Below, piece after piece: positions 1 to 7,988 of a DNA stretch of 64,000 bases. The notes below the pieces were generated by a model. It made no database searches and had not been told where the DNA came from. It saw nothing but the letters and a program-made list of their open reading frames with translations. A program made the position numbers and the translations under genes. The DNA comes from Hyphomicrobiales bacterium. GTDB taxonomy: Bacteria; Pseudomonadota; Alphaproteobacteria; Rhizobiales; Rhizobiaceae. Location of the stretch: contig UCAG01000001.1 of NCBI GenBank assembly GCA_900470285.1, positions 62,001-126,000 of the forward strand, read 5' to 3'. The number at the start of each line of letters is the position of its first letter. The stretch's first letter is position 1.

Positions 1-490
1 CTACAAGGCTTTTGAATTTGAAAAAGCCGGTTTCAACCTGATTGATACCGGATCCGCAGCGGGTCTGGATGGCGCTATCGCCAAAGCCAATGAGCGCAAA
101 GAGCCTATTGCTGCCTTCTATTGGGCACCAACCGCCCTGCTCGGCAAATATGAGATGGTCATGCTGAAAACCGGCTATGACATTGATGAAGCTGAATGGA
201 AACGCTGCAACACAGTACTCGACTGTCCAGACCCGAAGAAAAACGGCTGGCCGAAAGATCGTGTGCAAACTCTGGTCACCAAGAAATTCTCTGATCGTGC
301 AGGCCCTGCCCTCGACTATCTGAAAAACCGGTCATGGTCGAATGAAACGCTGAATAAGCTGCTCGCATGGATGACCGACAATCAGGCAACCGGTGAACAG
401 GCTGCTGTCCATTTCCTGAAAACACAGGAAGATATGTGGACGAAGTGGGTTCCGGCTGATGTTGCAGAAAAAGTGAAAGCTGCGATCTGA
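1..490 (+). CDS. Betaine/choline-type ABC transporter substrate-binding protein, 3' part
   Basis: The gene is open from base 2 to the TGA at 488-490, so its start lies outside the window; about 162 C-terminal residues are visible. The sequence resembles the second lobe of ProX/OpuAC-type periplasmic binding proteins, including a segment reading PIAAFYWAPTALLGKYEMV. Such proteins capture glycine betaine, choline or proline betaine in the periplasm and pass it to a permease. The permease and ATPase genes follow directly on the same strand, which supports the call. The exact ligand cannot be read here because the aromatic-cage residues are mostly upstream. Confidence 0.8.
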   Translation, partial: YKAFEFEKAGFNLIDTGSAAGLDGAIAKANERKEPIAAFYWAPTALLGKYEMVMLKTGYDIDEAEWKRCNTVLDCPDPKKNGWPKDRVQTLVTKKFSDRAGPALDYLKNRSWSNETLNKLLAWMTDNQATGEQAAVHFLKTQEDMWTKWVPADVAEKVKAAI

Positions 491-530
491 TCCTTAGAGC
501 TACCGCGAACATGCGACAATGAAAAGAATC

Positions 531-572
531 TAGAGCGAGCGCTATGATCCAATCTGGACGTAAACCGCTCTA
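531..572 (-). repeat. Half copy of the dispersed two-hairpin intergenic repeat
   Basis: Arms TAGAGCG (531-537) and CGCTCTA (566-572) enclose a smaller TCCA/TGGA pair. On the reverse strand it matches the first half of the copy at 56893-56992 at most positions, including a shared GTTTACG block. I cannot recognise the second hairpin beside it. It lies between the binding-protein and permease genes. Confidence 0.6.
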
Positions 573-610
573 GTCACTGGTTTCATTCGTGACAAGGCCT
601 CTTCAAAAAT

Positions 611-640
611 CCCTGTCCGGCCTCATTATGCCGGACAGGG
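611..640 (+). promoter_or_regulatory. Intercistronic stem-loop between binding-protein and permease genes
   Basis: Eleven-base arms CCCTGTCCGGC and GCCGGACAGGG surround an 8-base loop. No T-run follows, so it is more likely an mRNA-stabilising or attenuating hairpin than a full terminator. It may set a higher level of binding protein than of permease (inference). Confidence 0.6.
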
Positions 641-687
641 AGTGTTTAAGAAATTGAATGAGTTGCACATCGGAGAACAGACGCTTC

Positions 688-1578
688 ATGGACTGGCTGT
701 ACCGCTTTCCCAATCTCGACAATGCGACACTTACCAATCTCAAAAAAGCCATTGACGAGACATTCCGCAGCTTCACCCGTGCCTACGGGGATGCCATTGA
801 GGGCTTTTTCAACCCGCTGCAATATTTTCTGATTCAGGCAGAGCGCTTTATGACCGGCACACCATGGCCGGTAATTCTGCTGCTGGTTGCCGCGATTGCA
901 TGGTTTTCCAGTCGCAGTCTCAAAATCACCATCGGCTCCGTCATCACTTTGTTTATCATCGGCTATCTCGGCATGTGGGATGATACGATGAAGACAATCT
1001 CGATGATTTTTGTCTGTACGGTTATCGCCATTCTCGTCGGTATCCCGACCGGCATTCTGATGGCCAAATCCAACCGACTGCAAAGTGTCATCAGCCCTGT
1101 GCTGGATATTATGCAGACCATGCCAAGCTTTGTTTATCTTATTCCGGTAGTGATGCTGCTTGGTATCGGCCGTGTACCGGGGCTGATTGCCGTGGTTATC
1201 TACGCCATTCCGCCGATTATCCGCCTGACCAATCTCGGCATACGGCAGGTCGACCGCGATGTACTGGAGGCGGCAGATGCTTTCGGGTCCTCTCCATGGC
1301 AAAAACTCAAAAATGTACAGCTGCCGCTGGCTCTGCCAACTATTATGGCAGGTATCAACCAGACGATCATGATGGCGCTGGCCATGGTGGTGATTGCCTC
1401 AATGATCGGCGTACAGGGGCTGGGACAGCCGGTTCTTAAAGCTATTTCCAACCAGTATTTCACTTTGGGTATTTTCAACGGCATGGCCATTGTCGGTATT
1501 GCCATTATTTTTGACCGCATCAGTCAGGCCTATGGCGCACGGTTGCAGAAACATCTGGAGATCACGCATGGCCAATAA
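688..1578 (+). CDS. choW: Betaine/choline ABC transporter permease
   Basis: This 296-residue inner-membrane permease belongs to the ProW/OpuAB/ChoW family. It has about six hydrophobic segments from residue 50 onward, and the cytoplasmic EAA loop that docks the ATPase is visible near residues 194-202 (EAADAFGSS). I chose the ATG at 688 because GGAGA lies 11 bases before it; a reading from 658 would add ten unlikely residues. It follows the binding-protein gene and overlaps the ATPase gene by 11 bases, so the three form one operon. The choline versus betaine assignment rests on family resemblance and the neighbouring catabolic genes. Confidence 0.85.
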   Translation: MDWLYRFPNLDNATLTNLKKAIDETFRSFTRAYGDAIEGFFNPLQYFLIQAERFMTGTPWPVILLLVAAIAWFSSRSLKITIGSVITLFIIGYLGMWDDTMKTISMIFVCTVIAILVGIPTGILMAKSNRLQSVISPVLDIMQTMPSFVYLIPVVMLLGIGRVPGLIAVVIYAIPPIIRLTNLGIRQVDRDVLEAADAFGSSPWQKLKNVQLPLALPTIMAGINQTIMMALAMVVIASMIGVQGLGQPVLKAISNQYFTLGIFNGMAIVGIAIIFDRISQAYGARLQKHLEITHGQ

Positions 1579-2623
1579 TCCGTCCGTATCTGCAACTGAA
1601 ACACCTGCAGCCGGTATCTCCATCCGCAATCTCTACAAGATCTTCGGCCATGACCCGAAAGCCTATGTACAGCTTGTCAGAGAAGGCATGACCAAAGCAG
1701 AACTCAATGACAAGCATGGTCATATTCTGGGGCTGCGCGACATTAATATTGATATGCCCGCAGGCGGCATTCAGGTGGTGATGGGCTTGTCCGGTTCCGG
1801 CAAATCCACCCTTATCCGCCATATTAACCGGCTGATTGACCCGACCAGCGGTGAACTTCTGGTTGGTGATGAAGATGTGGTCACCATGTCGCCTGCGCAA
1901 TTGCGCGCATTCCGGCGGCACAAAACTGCGATGGTGTTTCAGAAATTTGCCCTGTTGCCGCATCGCACAGTTTTGGAAAACACCGTCTACGGGCTGGAAA
2001 TTCAGGGCGTGCCGCGTACCCGACAGCTGGAAGAAGCCCATCGCTGGATTGAGCGTGTCGGCCTGAAAGGCTTTGAGGAGAAATATCCGAACCAGCTTTC
2101 CGGCGGAATGCAGCAGCGTGTGGGGCTTGCCCGTGCACTAACAAATGACGCACCGATCCTGCTGATGGATGAAGCCTTTTCCGCACTTGATCCGCTGATC
2201 CGCGTGGATATGCAATCCGTGCTGCTTGATCTGCAAAAAGAGATCAAAAAGACCATTGTTTTTATCACGCATGATCTGGATGAGGCTTTGCGACTGGGTG
2301 ACCGGATTGCCATTTTGCGCGATGGTGAAATCATTCAGCAAGGCACAGGTCAGGATATCGTACTCAATCCGGCAGATGCTTATATTGAAAGCTTTGTGCA
2401 GGAGGTCAATCGCGGGCGGGTTATCCGTGTGGATACAATTATGACGTCTCCGCAAGGCGCAGACACCAATCTGCCGGTGATCCGTTTTGACACGCTGCTG
2501 GAAGACGCAATGCGCAAGCTCGTGGATGAAAAAACAGAACAGCTCAATGTGTGCTGCGAAAAAGGCATTATCATCGGCCAGACATCTGTCAGCTCTGTTA
2601 TGACTGCAATGATACGCCGTTAA
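1568..2623 (+). CDS. choV: Betaine/choline ABC transporter ATP-binding protein
   Basis: This 351-residue cytoplasmic ATPase energises the transporter. Visible motifs are Walker A GLSGSGKST (about residues 73-81), the ABC signature LSGGMQQRVGLARAL (about 176-190) and Walker B LLMDEAFSALD (about 198-208). The long N-terminal stretch before the nucleotide fold is typical of ProV/OpuAA proteins. The C-terminal tail after residue 275 is shorter than the paired CBS modules of OpuAA, matching the length of rhizobial ChoV. The ATG at 1568 lies within the end of choW, a translationally coupled arrangement. The longer reading from 1490 would overlap choW by 89 bases and is unlikely. Confidence 0.85.
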   Translation: MANNPSVSATETPAAGISIRNLYKIFGHDPKAYVQLVREGMTKAELNDKHGHILGLRDINIDMPAGGIQVVMGLSGSGKSTLIRHINRLIDPTSGELLVGDEDVVTMSPAQLRAFRRHKTAMVFQKFALLPHRTVLENTVYGLEIQGVPRTRQLEEAHRWIERVGLKGFEEKYPNQLSGGMQQRVGLARALTNDAPILLMDEAFSALDPLIRVDMQSVLLDLQKEIKKTIVFITHDLDEALRLGDRIAILRDGEIIQQGTGQDIVLNPADAYIESFVQEVNRGRVIRVDTIMTSPQGADTNLPVIRFDTLLEDAMRKLVDEKTEQLNVCCEKGIIIGQTSVSSVMTAMIRR

Positions 2624-2642
2624 ATTTATAAAATCTCAAAAT

Positions 2643-2676
2643 AAAAGCCTGCATTGAGCCATCAATGCAGGCTTTT
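2643..2676. terminator. Bidirectional terminator between choV and the entericidin gene
   Basis: AAAGCCTGCATTG pairs with CAATGCAGGCTTT around a short loop, with A and T tracts on either side. It sits between two convergent genes and can serve both. Confidence 0.85.
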
Positions 2677-2696
2677 AAAGTATTTTATACACTTAT

Positions 2697-2831
2697 TTAC
2701 TCAATGGTCTGCTGGACAGCACGACCGGTGTCTTTGACATCCTTGCCGACACCGCGCACCGTATTGGCACAAGCGGCCAGCGACAACGCACAGAGAACAA
2801 TAACAAGCGGGGCGAATACAGAAGTTTTCAT
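2697..2831 (-). CDS. Entericidin A/B-family small lipoprotein
   Basis: This is a 44-residue protein: a short basic start (MKTSV), a hydrophobic stretch, then the lipobox LSLAAC with the acylated cysteine at residue 21. The mature part ANTVRGVGKDVKDTGRAV matches the entericidin pattern of a cysteine followed by an amphipathic helix rich in G, K, D and T. Known entericidins are tiny cell-envelope lipoproteins; EcnA and EcnB form an antidote/toxin pair in E. coli, but lone alphaproteobacterial homologues have no settled role. The gene converges on choV and shares its terminator. No partner gene is visible beside it. Confidence 0.8.
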   Translation of the reverse strand: MKTSVFAPLVIVLCALSLAACANTVRGVGKDVKDTGRAVQQTIE

Positions 2832-3419
2832 CAAGATATCTCCCAAAACATGAGCAAAACCTGATCTGCTTGTCAGTTTCGGGTCGTTTTCCCGAGTAAT
2901 GACTTTAGAAAATCCGCAGCCGTTCCTGACAAAAAACAGAACAGTTTCATGACAAGGAACGCAGAACGGCCCTTTCTGGTTGCATAACTAAAATATAATT
3001 CAGAAAATATTTTAAAACTTTACCGGCTATGCCTTGAAAAAATATCAAGAGACGCAAACAATATAACGTTCGCGACATAATTTCATTTTATACCAATTCT
3101 AAGATTATAAAAATTTTGCGTTTGCGCGCCATTTTTCGATATGAAATTACCATTTCGCGACAGGCATTTGGCCGCACTTCCCTAAGACCAAAGAATATGT
3201 CTCAATACCGATATCCTGATTGCGCCGTCTGTGTGGGACAGAGAAACGGCCTTTCAGAGATCAAACTATACAAAGCAGTTCAGACAAAACAGAGAATGTT
3301 TTACGGGAAAATTCCCCTTAAAGAATAGAACCCGCTCTTCTCTGGCCCGATCTGATTTGCACAAATTAATAATTGAGCATCTTGTTTTTACGACAAGACA
3401 GCTCTGAAAATGCGGGAAC
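2832..3419. other. 588-base gap before the AraC-type regulator gene
   Basis: The stretch is AT-rich and holds no gene I can support. It should carry the promoter of the entericidin gene and that of the regulator at 3420. A 70-codon reading at 3116-3328 has no ribosome site or recognisable domain and is not called. Confidence 0.5.
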
Positions 3420-4424
3420 ATGGCCATGAATGATAAAGCACGGCTTAAGCGGTCTATTGTCTTTTTTCTGGTGCCGAATTTTTCTATGATTGCTTTTGCC
3501 ACGGCGATTGAGCCATTGCGCATTGCCAATCGTATGCTCGGTTTTGAAGCCTATCGCTGGCGGCTGGCCTCCGCAGATGGCAAGCCTGTCATGGCATCCA
3601 GCGACATTGAAATTGCTGCAAACACATCACTGGATGATGAACGCCGCAATCTTATCGGCGAGAACCGCCCCAGCATGGTATTTGTCTGTTCAGGCGTCCA
3701 TGTAGAGAATTATCAGAATAAATCTGCACTGGCATGGCTCCGTGAATCCTATAATCGCGGCATTTCCGTCGGCGGACTGTGCACTGGCGCTCATATTCTG
3801 GCATCGGCAGGACTGCTCTCCGGTAAACGCTGCGCCATACACTGGGAAAATCTGCCGGGCTTTTCTGAAACGTTCCCGAAGGCTGAGGTCTATGCGGATT
3901 TGTTTGAGATCGACAGCAACCTCTACACCTGTGCAGGCGGCACAGCGGCGCTGGATATGATGCTGAAGCTGATCGGCGATGATTTTGATGAAAATCTGGT
4001 CAACAGCATTTGCGAACAGGCACTGACTGATCGCGTGCGCAAACCGCATGACCGCCAGCGCCTGCCACTGCGTGCCCGTCTCGGCGTACAGAATTCCAAG
4101 GTACTCTCAATCATTGAAATGATGGAAGGCTGCCTCACAGAACCTCTGTCGCTACTGGATGTTGCCGGTAATGTCGGCCTGTCCCGTCGCCAGATTGAGC
4201 GTTTGTTCCGTCAGGAAATGGGGCGTTCCCCTGCCCGCTATTATCTGGAAATCCGTCTCGACCGCGCCCGCCATCTGCTGATCCAGTCTTCTATGCCTGT
4301 GGTTGAGGTGGCTGTAGCCTGCGGCTTTGTCTCCGCTTCGCATTTCTCAAAATGCTATCGCGAACTTTATGGCCGTTCACCACAGCAGGAACGCGCCGAC
4401 AGAAAACAGCTGATTGCTGCTTAA
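3420..4424 (+). CDS. GlxA/GbdR-type AraC-family transcriptional activator
   Basis: The 334-residue protein has an N-terminal DJ-1/PfpI-like domain (about residues 10-190, with the conserved GGLCTGAHILASAG near 117-130) and a C-terminal AraC double helix-turn-helix (about 220-330, with VAVACGFVSASHFSKCYRE). Relatives such as GbdR, CdhR and ArgR-type activators in Pseudomonas respond to betaine, carnitine or arginine. It stands between a betaine/choline transporter and a dimethylglycine-dehydrogenase-like gene, which suggests control of betaine breakdown (inference). A second ATG at 3426 is equally possible as start. A strong terminator follows the stop codon. Confidence 0.85.
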   Translation: MAMNDKARLKRSIVFFLVPNFSMIAFATAIEPLRIANRMLGFEAYRWRLASADGKPVMASSDIEIAANTSLDDERRNLIGENRPSMVFVCSGVHVENYQNKSALAWLRESYNRGISVGGLCTGAHILASAGLLSGKRCAIHWENLPGFSETFPKAEVYADLFEIDSNLYTCAGGTAALDMMLKLIGDDFDENLVNSICEQALTDRVRKPHDRQRLPLRARLGVQNSKVLSIIEMMEGCLTEPLSLLDVAGNVGLSRRQIERLFRQEMGRSPARYYLEIRLDRARHLLIQSSMPVVEVAVACGFVSASHFSKCYRELYGRSPQQERADRKQLIAA

Positions 4425-4432
4425 AAAATACA

Positions 4433-4456
4433 AGAGGCCGGTTTTACCGGCCTTTT
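4433..4456 (+). terminator. Terminator after the GbdR-like regulator gene
   Basis: AGGCCGGT pairs with ACCGGCCT across TTT and is followed by TTTATTTTT. It starts eight bases after the regulator stop codon. Confidence 0.8.
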
Positions 4457-4475
4457 ATTTTTATACCCATGCATA

Positions 4476-4513
4476 AAAATCACCGGCATCTCAAAGGAAA
4501 TGCCGGTGATTTT
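4476..4513 (-). terminator. Terminator of the dimethylglycine-dehydrogenase-like gene
   Basis: AAAATCACCGGCAT pairs with ATGCCGGTGATTTT. On the reverse strand the hairpin ends in a run of T, placed just beyond the stop at 4536. Confidence 0.8.
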
Positions 4514-4535
4514 GTCTTTTCAATTGCTGAGCGTT

Positions 4536-7046
4536 TTAAGCTCTCAGGCGTTCATTCTCAGGATCAAACGGCGATTCCGGTACGATCGTCGCCTTGTAGT
4601 TTTTGCCGAGAATATTGATTTCCAGCTCCGTTCCGATTGCAGCATGTTCCGGCTTTACCATTGCCAGTGCAATGCTCTTATTGAGACGCCATGCAAAGCC
4701 GCCATTGGTGGCACGACCAACCAGCTTGCCGTCTTTGTAAATCGCCTCGGAACCGCGGGCATCAGCATCCTCAACACCGTGAATTTCAAGCGTCACAAAA
4801 TTCCAGCGCAGACCTTTTTCGCGGGCAGCCACAGCTGCATCACGGCCAATAAACTCGCCTTTATTCGGGTGAACAAAGCGATCCAGACCGGATTCAAAGG
4901 CATTATATTCCACCGACATTTCGCGTGGAATCAGACGATAGGATTTTTCAATCCCCATCGACAGCATGGCGCGGATACCAAACGGCTTGATACCGAATTC
5001 AGTACCGGCTTCCATCACCAGATCATAGATCGTGTTCTGCTGTTCAATAGGATGATGCAGCTCCCAGCCCAGCTCGCCAACAAAGTTAACGCGCAATGCA
5101 TGGGCAGTTGCAGTGCCGACGCTTATTTCTTTACCTGTCAGCCAAGGGAAATCTTCATTGGACAGGCTGGTGCGGGTCAGTTTCTGCAAAACTTTACGGC
5201 TATTCGGCCCTGCAAGAACCAGCACACCATATTTCTGGGTGATCGGGCGCAGAATAACCGAACCGTCTTTTGGTGCCAGCTTATAGAGATAATCATGATC
5301 GATATTCTCATAGGCACCGGCAGACACCAGATAGAAACTTCCTGGTTTCCACTCATAGACGGTGAATTCGCTCTGCACACCACCCTGCGGTGTCAGCATA
5401 TGGCTCAGTGCCACGCGGCCTTGTTTCTTTGGCACACGATTGGCGAGAATGCTTTCCAGCCACTGGCGCGCGCCGGAACCGGTCACTTCCATCTTGGCGA
5501 AAGGTGACATATCCAGCAGGCCGACATTATTGGTGACATTCTTCACCTCATTGCCGACATGTTCGAAATAATTCGAGCGGCGGAACGACCAGAGCTCCTG
5601 AACCTTACCATTGGCATCCGGCTCCGGATGGTTATGGTTCAGCAGCACATCCGGCTTATCCAGCGATGCAACATCAATGCCATAGCCTTCCGGCGCAAAC
5701 CAGTTGGCACGTTCCCAGCCATAGACGGAACCGAACACACCGCCCAGAGCCTTCTGGCGATCATAGGACGGCGAGCGCTTCAGCGGACGCGCAGCTGTGC
5801 GTTCCTCATCAGGATAATGCACGGTGAAAACATCGGCATAAGCTTCTTCCGCTTTTTCTTTGAGATAGCCTTCGGTCACATAAGGGCCGAAACGGCGCGG
5901 ATCGACACCCATCATATCAATGGATGGTTCGCCCTCGACAATCCATTCGGCCAGCTGCCAGCCGGCACCGCCCGCAGCAGTCACACCAAAAGAATGGCCT
6001 TCATTGAGCCAGAAATTCTGCAATCCAGGTGCAGGGCCGATAATCGGATTACCATCCGGCGTATAGGCAATCGCACCATTATAAACTTTCTTGATCCCCA
6101 CCTCGCCAAAGGCAGGAACCCGCGCAATTGCGGTTTCAATATATGGCATCAAGCGTTCCAGATCTTCCTGAAACAGCTCATATTCGCTCTCGTCAGACGG
6201 GCCATCCTGATAGCAGACCGGCGCACCGATTTCATAAGGCCCGAGCAGAAGACCGCCATTTTCCTCACGCATATACCATGAGCTGTCACTCTCGCGCAGC
6301 ACGCCCATTTCCGGCAAGCCTTTCGATTTGCGCTCCATGATTGCCGGATGCGGCTCGGTGACAATATATTGATGCTCGACCGGCACAACCGGTACGGTCA
6401 GGCCGACCATCTTGCCGGTTTTTGCAGCGAAACTGCCGGAAGCTGACACAACATGATCAGCGGTAATATCGCCCTTGTCGGTCTTCACCAGCCATTTGCC
6501 GTCCGGCAATTGTTCAATACCGGTCACAGTGGTGTAACGATAAATCGTAGCGCCCATATCACGGGCACCTTTTGCCAGTGCCTGTGTGAGATCAGCCGGC
6601 TGGATATAACCGTCATCCGGATGCTGAATCGCGCCGAGAATGCCGTCCGTTTCCGCCAGCGGCCAGACTTCTTTGACCTGCTCCGGCGTCAGAATATTCA
6701 CCGGTACACCAATGGTCTTCGCCACACCGGCATAATACATATATTCGTCCCAGCGGTCTTTGGTGCGCGCCAGGCGAATATTGGTACACTTGCTAAAACC
6801 GACATTCAGACCGGTCTCTTTTTCCAGTTCCTGATAGAATTTGACGGAATATTTGTGAATCTGCCCGACCGAATAGCTCAGATTAAACAGAGGCAGAAGC
6901 CCCGCCGCATGCCATGTCGAGCCGGAGGTCAGTTCTTTGCGCTCGATCAGCACAGAATCTGCCCAGCCTTTCTTCGCCAGATGATAGAGCGTAGACACGC
7001 CTACCACACCGCCACCAATAACCACCGCACGGGCATGGGTCTTCAT
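4536..7046 (-). CDS. Dimethylglycine/sarcosine dehydrogenase-like flavoenzyme (copy 1)
   Basis: The 836-residue protein has the two-part plan of the dimethylglycine/sarcosine dehydrogenase family. An N-terminal DAO-type FAD domain carries the dinucleotide motif GGGVVGVSTLYHLA (residues 11-24) and STWHAAGLL, whose His46 matches the histidine covalently linked to FAD in this family. The second half (about 420-830) is a GcvT/aminomethyltransferase-like domain that passes the released one-carbon unit to tetrahydrofolate. The start has a good ribosome site, AGAGGATG. Its position beside the betaine transporter and GbdR-like regulator fits the dimethylglycine or sarcosine step of betaine catabolism. 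Substrate choice among N-methyl amino acids cannot be read from sequence. Confidence 0.85.
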   Translation of the reverse strand: MKTHARAVVIGGGVVGVSTLYHLAKKGWADSVLIERKELTSGSTWHAAGLLPLFNLSYSVGQIHKYSVKFYQELEKETGLNVGFSKCTNIRLARTKDRWDEYMYYAGVAKTIGVPVNILTPEQVKEVWPLAETDGILGAIQHPDDGYIQPADLTQALAKGARDMGATIYRYTTVTGIEQLPDGKWLVKTDKGDITADHVVSASGSFAAKTGKMVGLTVPVVPVEHQYIVTEPHPAIMERKSKGLPEMGVLRESDSSWYMREENGGLLLGPYEIGAPVCYQDGPSDESEYELFQEDLERLMPYIETAIARVPAFGEVGIKKVYNGAIAYTPDGNPIIGPAPGLQNFWLNEGHSFGVTAAGGAGWQLAEWIVEGEPSIDMMGVDPRRFGPYVTEGYLKEKAEEAYADVFTVHYPDEERTAARPLKRSPSYDRQKALGGVFGSVYGWERANWFAPEGYGIDVASLDKPDVLLNHNHPEPDANGKVQELWSFRRSNYFEHVGNEVKNVTNNVGLLDMSPFAKMEVTGSGARQWLESILANRVPKKQGRVALSHMLTPQGGVQSEFTVYEWKPGSFYLVSAGAYENIDHDYLYKLAPKDGSVILRPITQKYGVLVLAGPNSRKVLQKLTRTSLSNEDFPWLTGKEISVGTATAHALRVNFVGELGWELHHPIEQQNTIYDLVMEAGTEFGIKPFGIRAMLSMGIEKSYRLIPREMSVEYNAFESGLDRFVHPNKGEFIGRDAAVAAREKGLRWNFVTLEIHGVEDADARGSEAIYKDGKLVGRATNGGFAWRLNKSIALAMVKPEHAAIGTELEINILGKNYKATIVPESPFDPENERLRA

Positions 7047-7419
7047 GAAACTTCATCCTCTGAACCGGCAATGCCGCGTCTTTTTCTGAAGCGGTCCGGC
7101 ACTGCAACATTCTGATACAGCCTGTTATTTCTGCCCCTTTATCCGGTGCGGTCATAACGTGGCAGGGCGCAAATCTTCTGCCTTGAAGCGCACCATTCCT
7201 CCGGTGTTTCAAAGCAGATTGCGCTTACTATGCTGTCAGTTCAGTGACTTGTAAGGTCTGTTTGCGACACAGCCGAAAAGCGCCGCGACGCGGCCTCTCC
7301 GCAGTGTAAAATCACTCCCGCAGGCAATATCAAAACAAGGATTACCGCTTTAAGCATAAGAAAAAGCCGCAACGGTTGCGACCATTGCGGCTTTTAAAAA
7401 ATCAGTCATTTTGAAGCGG
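7047..7419. other. 373-base gap upstream of the flavoenzyme gene
   Basis: It holds the presumed promoter of the flavoenzyme gene and the terminator of the next minus-strand gene (7362-7395). I see no coding sequence in it. Confidence 0.5.
7362..7395 (-). terminator. Terminator of the small secreted protein gene
   Basis: AAAAGCCGCAA pairs with TTGCGGCTTTT, with flanking A and T tracts, 24 bases beyond the stop at 7420. Confidence 0.8.
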
Positions 7420-7704
7420 TTATTTATGCGTACCGCCGCCGTTGAAAATTGTAATGGCCTCATTACCCGTCAGCGCCTCGCGGTCGCCGTTCGGAAAGGT
7501 CACAAAACAGCCGCTCGGGCAGATTGATACTGTTTCACCGGGCTGCACTGTCACCTGCTGCTTGGAAGAGCCTTCCGTCACCACAAGCGTCTGTGCTGTG
7601 CTGTCGCTGTTCAGGACGGATGCTGCCAAAGCAGATGCTGATCCGGCCAGAATGCCTGAAATCATAACAAGGCTGCCAAATCCGGTTTTTTTCATATTCA
7701 CCAT
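7420..7704 (-). CDS. Small secreted protein of unknown function
   Basis: The 94-residue protein starts with a signal peptide (MVNMKKTGFGSLVMISGIL, then AGSASALA before the likely cleavage site). The mature part of about 65 residues contains a short disulfide-capable loop CPSGC and ends NGGGTHK. I recognise no domain. I chose the ATG at 7704 because GAGGAG lies four bases before it; the ATG at 7695 is possible. It is a single-gene unit with its own terminator, and its upstream region leads into the repeat at 7887. Confidence 0.6.
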   Translation of the reverse strand: MVNMKKTGFGSLVMISGILAGSASALAASVLNSDSTAQTLVVTEGSSKQQVTVQPGETVSICPSGCFVTFPNGDREALTGNEAITIFNGGGTHK

Positions 7705-7886
7705 AGCACTCCTCAATCTCTGAACTCACTGCGGTTTCAATGTCTGTGTCAGTCACACTTTAGTCTGCACCGCATCATTTCATGGCCTTATTTATAATCA
7801 TTGCCGATGAACCGCAACTGAATGAGAAATTAATTAAAGCTTAATCCAGACAAGAATCGAACAACTTTCTGGCATTTCCTTCATTA

Positions 7887-7987
7887 ACAGAGCATTTCCA
7901 CTGATCATTGAAACTTCGAAATGCTCTGTTCGTTCATTTATACGCGTATCTTGATCCGAAAACCGTTTCACACGTTTCGGGATACGC
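7887..7987 (+). repeat. Full copy of the dispersed two-hairpin intergenic repeat
   Basis: First hairpin: ACAGAGCATTTC (7887-7898) pairs perfectly with GAAATGCTCTGT (7918-7929). Second hairpin: GCGTATC (7944-7950) pairs with GATACGC (7981-7987), with CCGAAA (7956-7961) and TTTCGG (7975-7980) inside. The same plan recurs in reverse at 26811-26907. The right edge lies one base from the stop codon of the MscS gene, so the element forms the 3' untranslated end of that transcript. Confidence 0.85.
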
Positions 7988-7988
7988 T

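Noticed and set aside
3116-3328. 70-codon open frame upstream of the AraC-type regulator
   Set aside because: No ribosome site, no domain, and composition typical of AT-rich intergenic DNA.
4500-5507. 335-codon plus-strand frame opposite the flavoenzyme gene
   Set aside because: It is a shadow of the well-supported minus-strand gene at 4536-7046.
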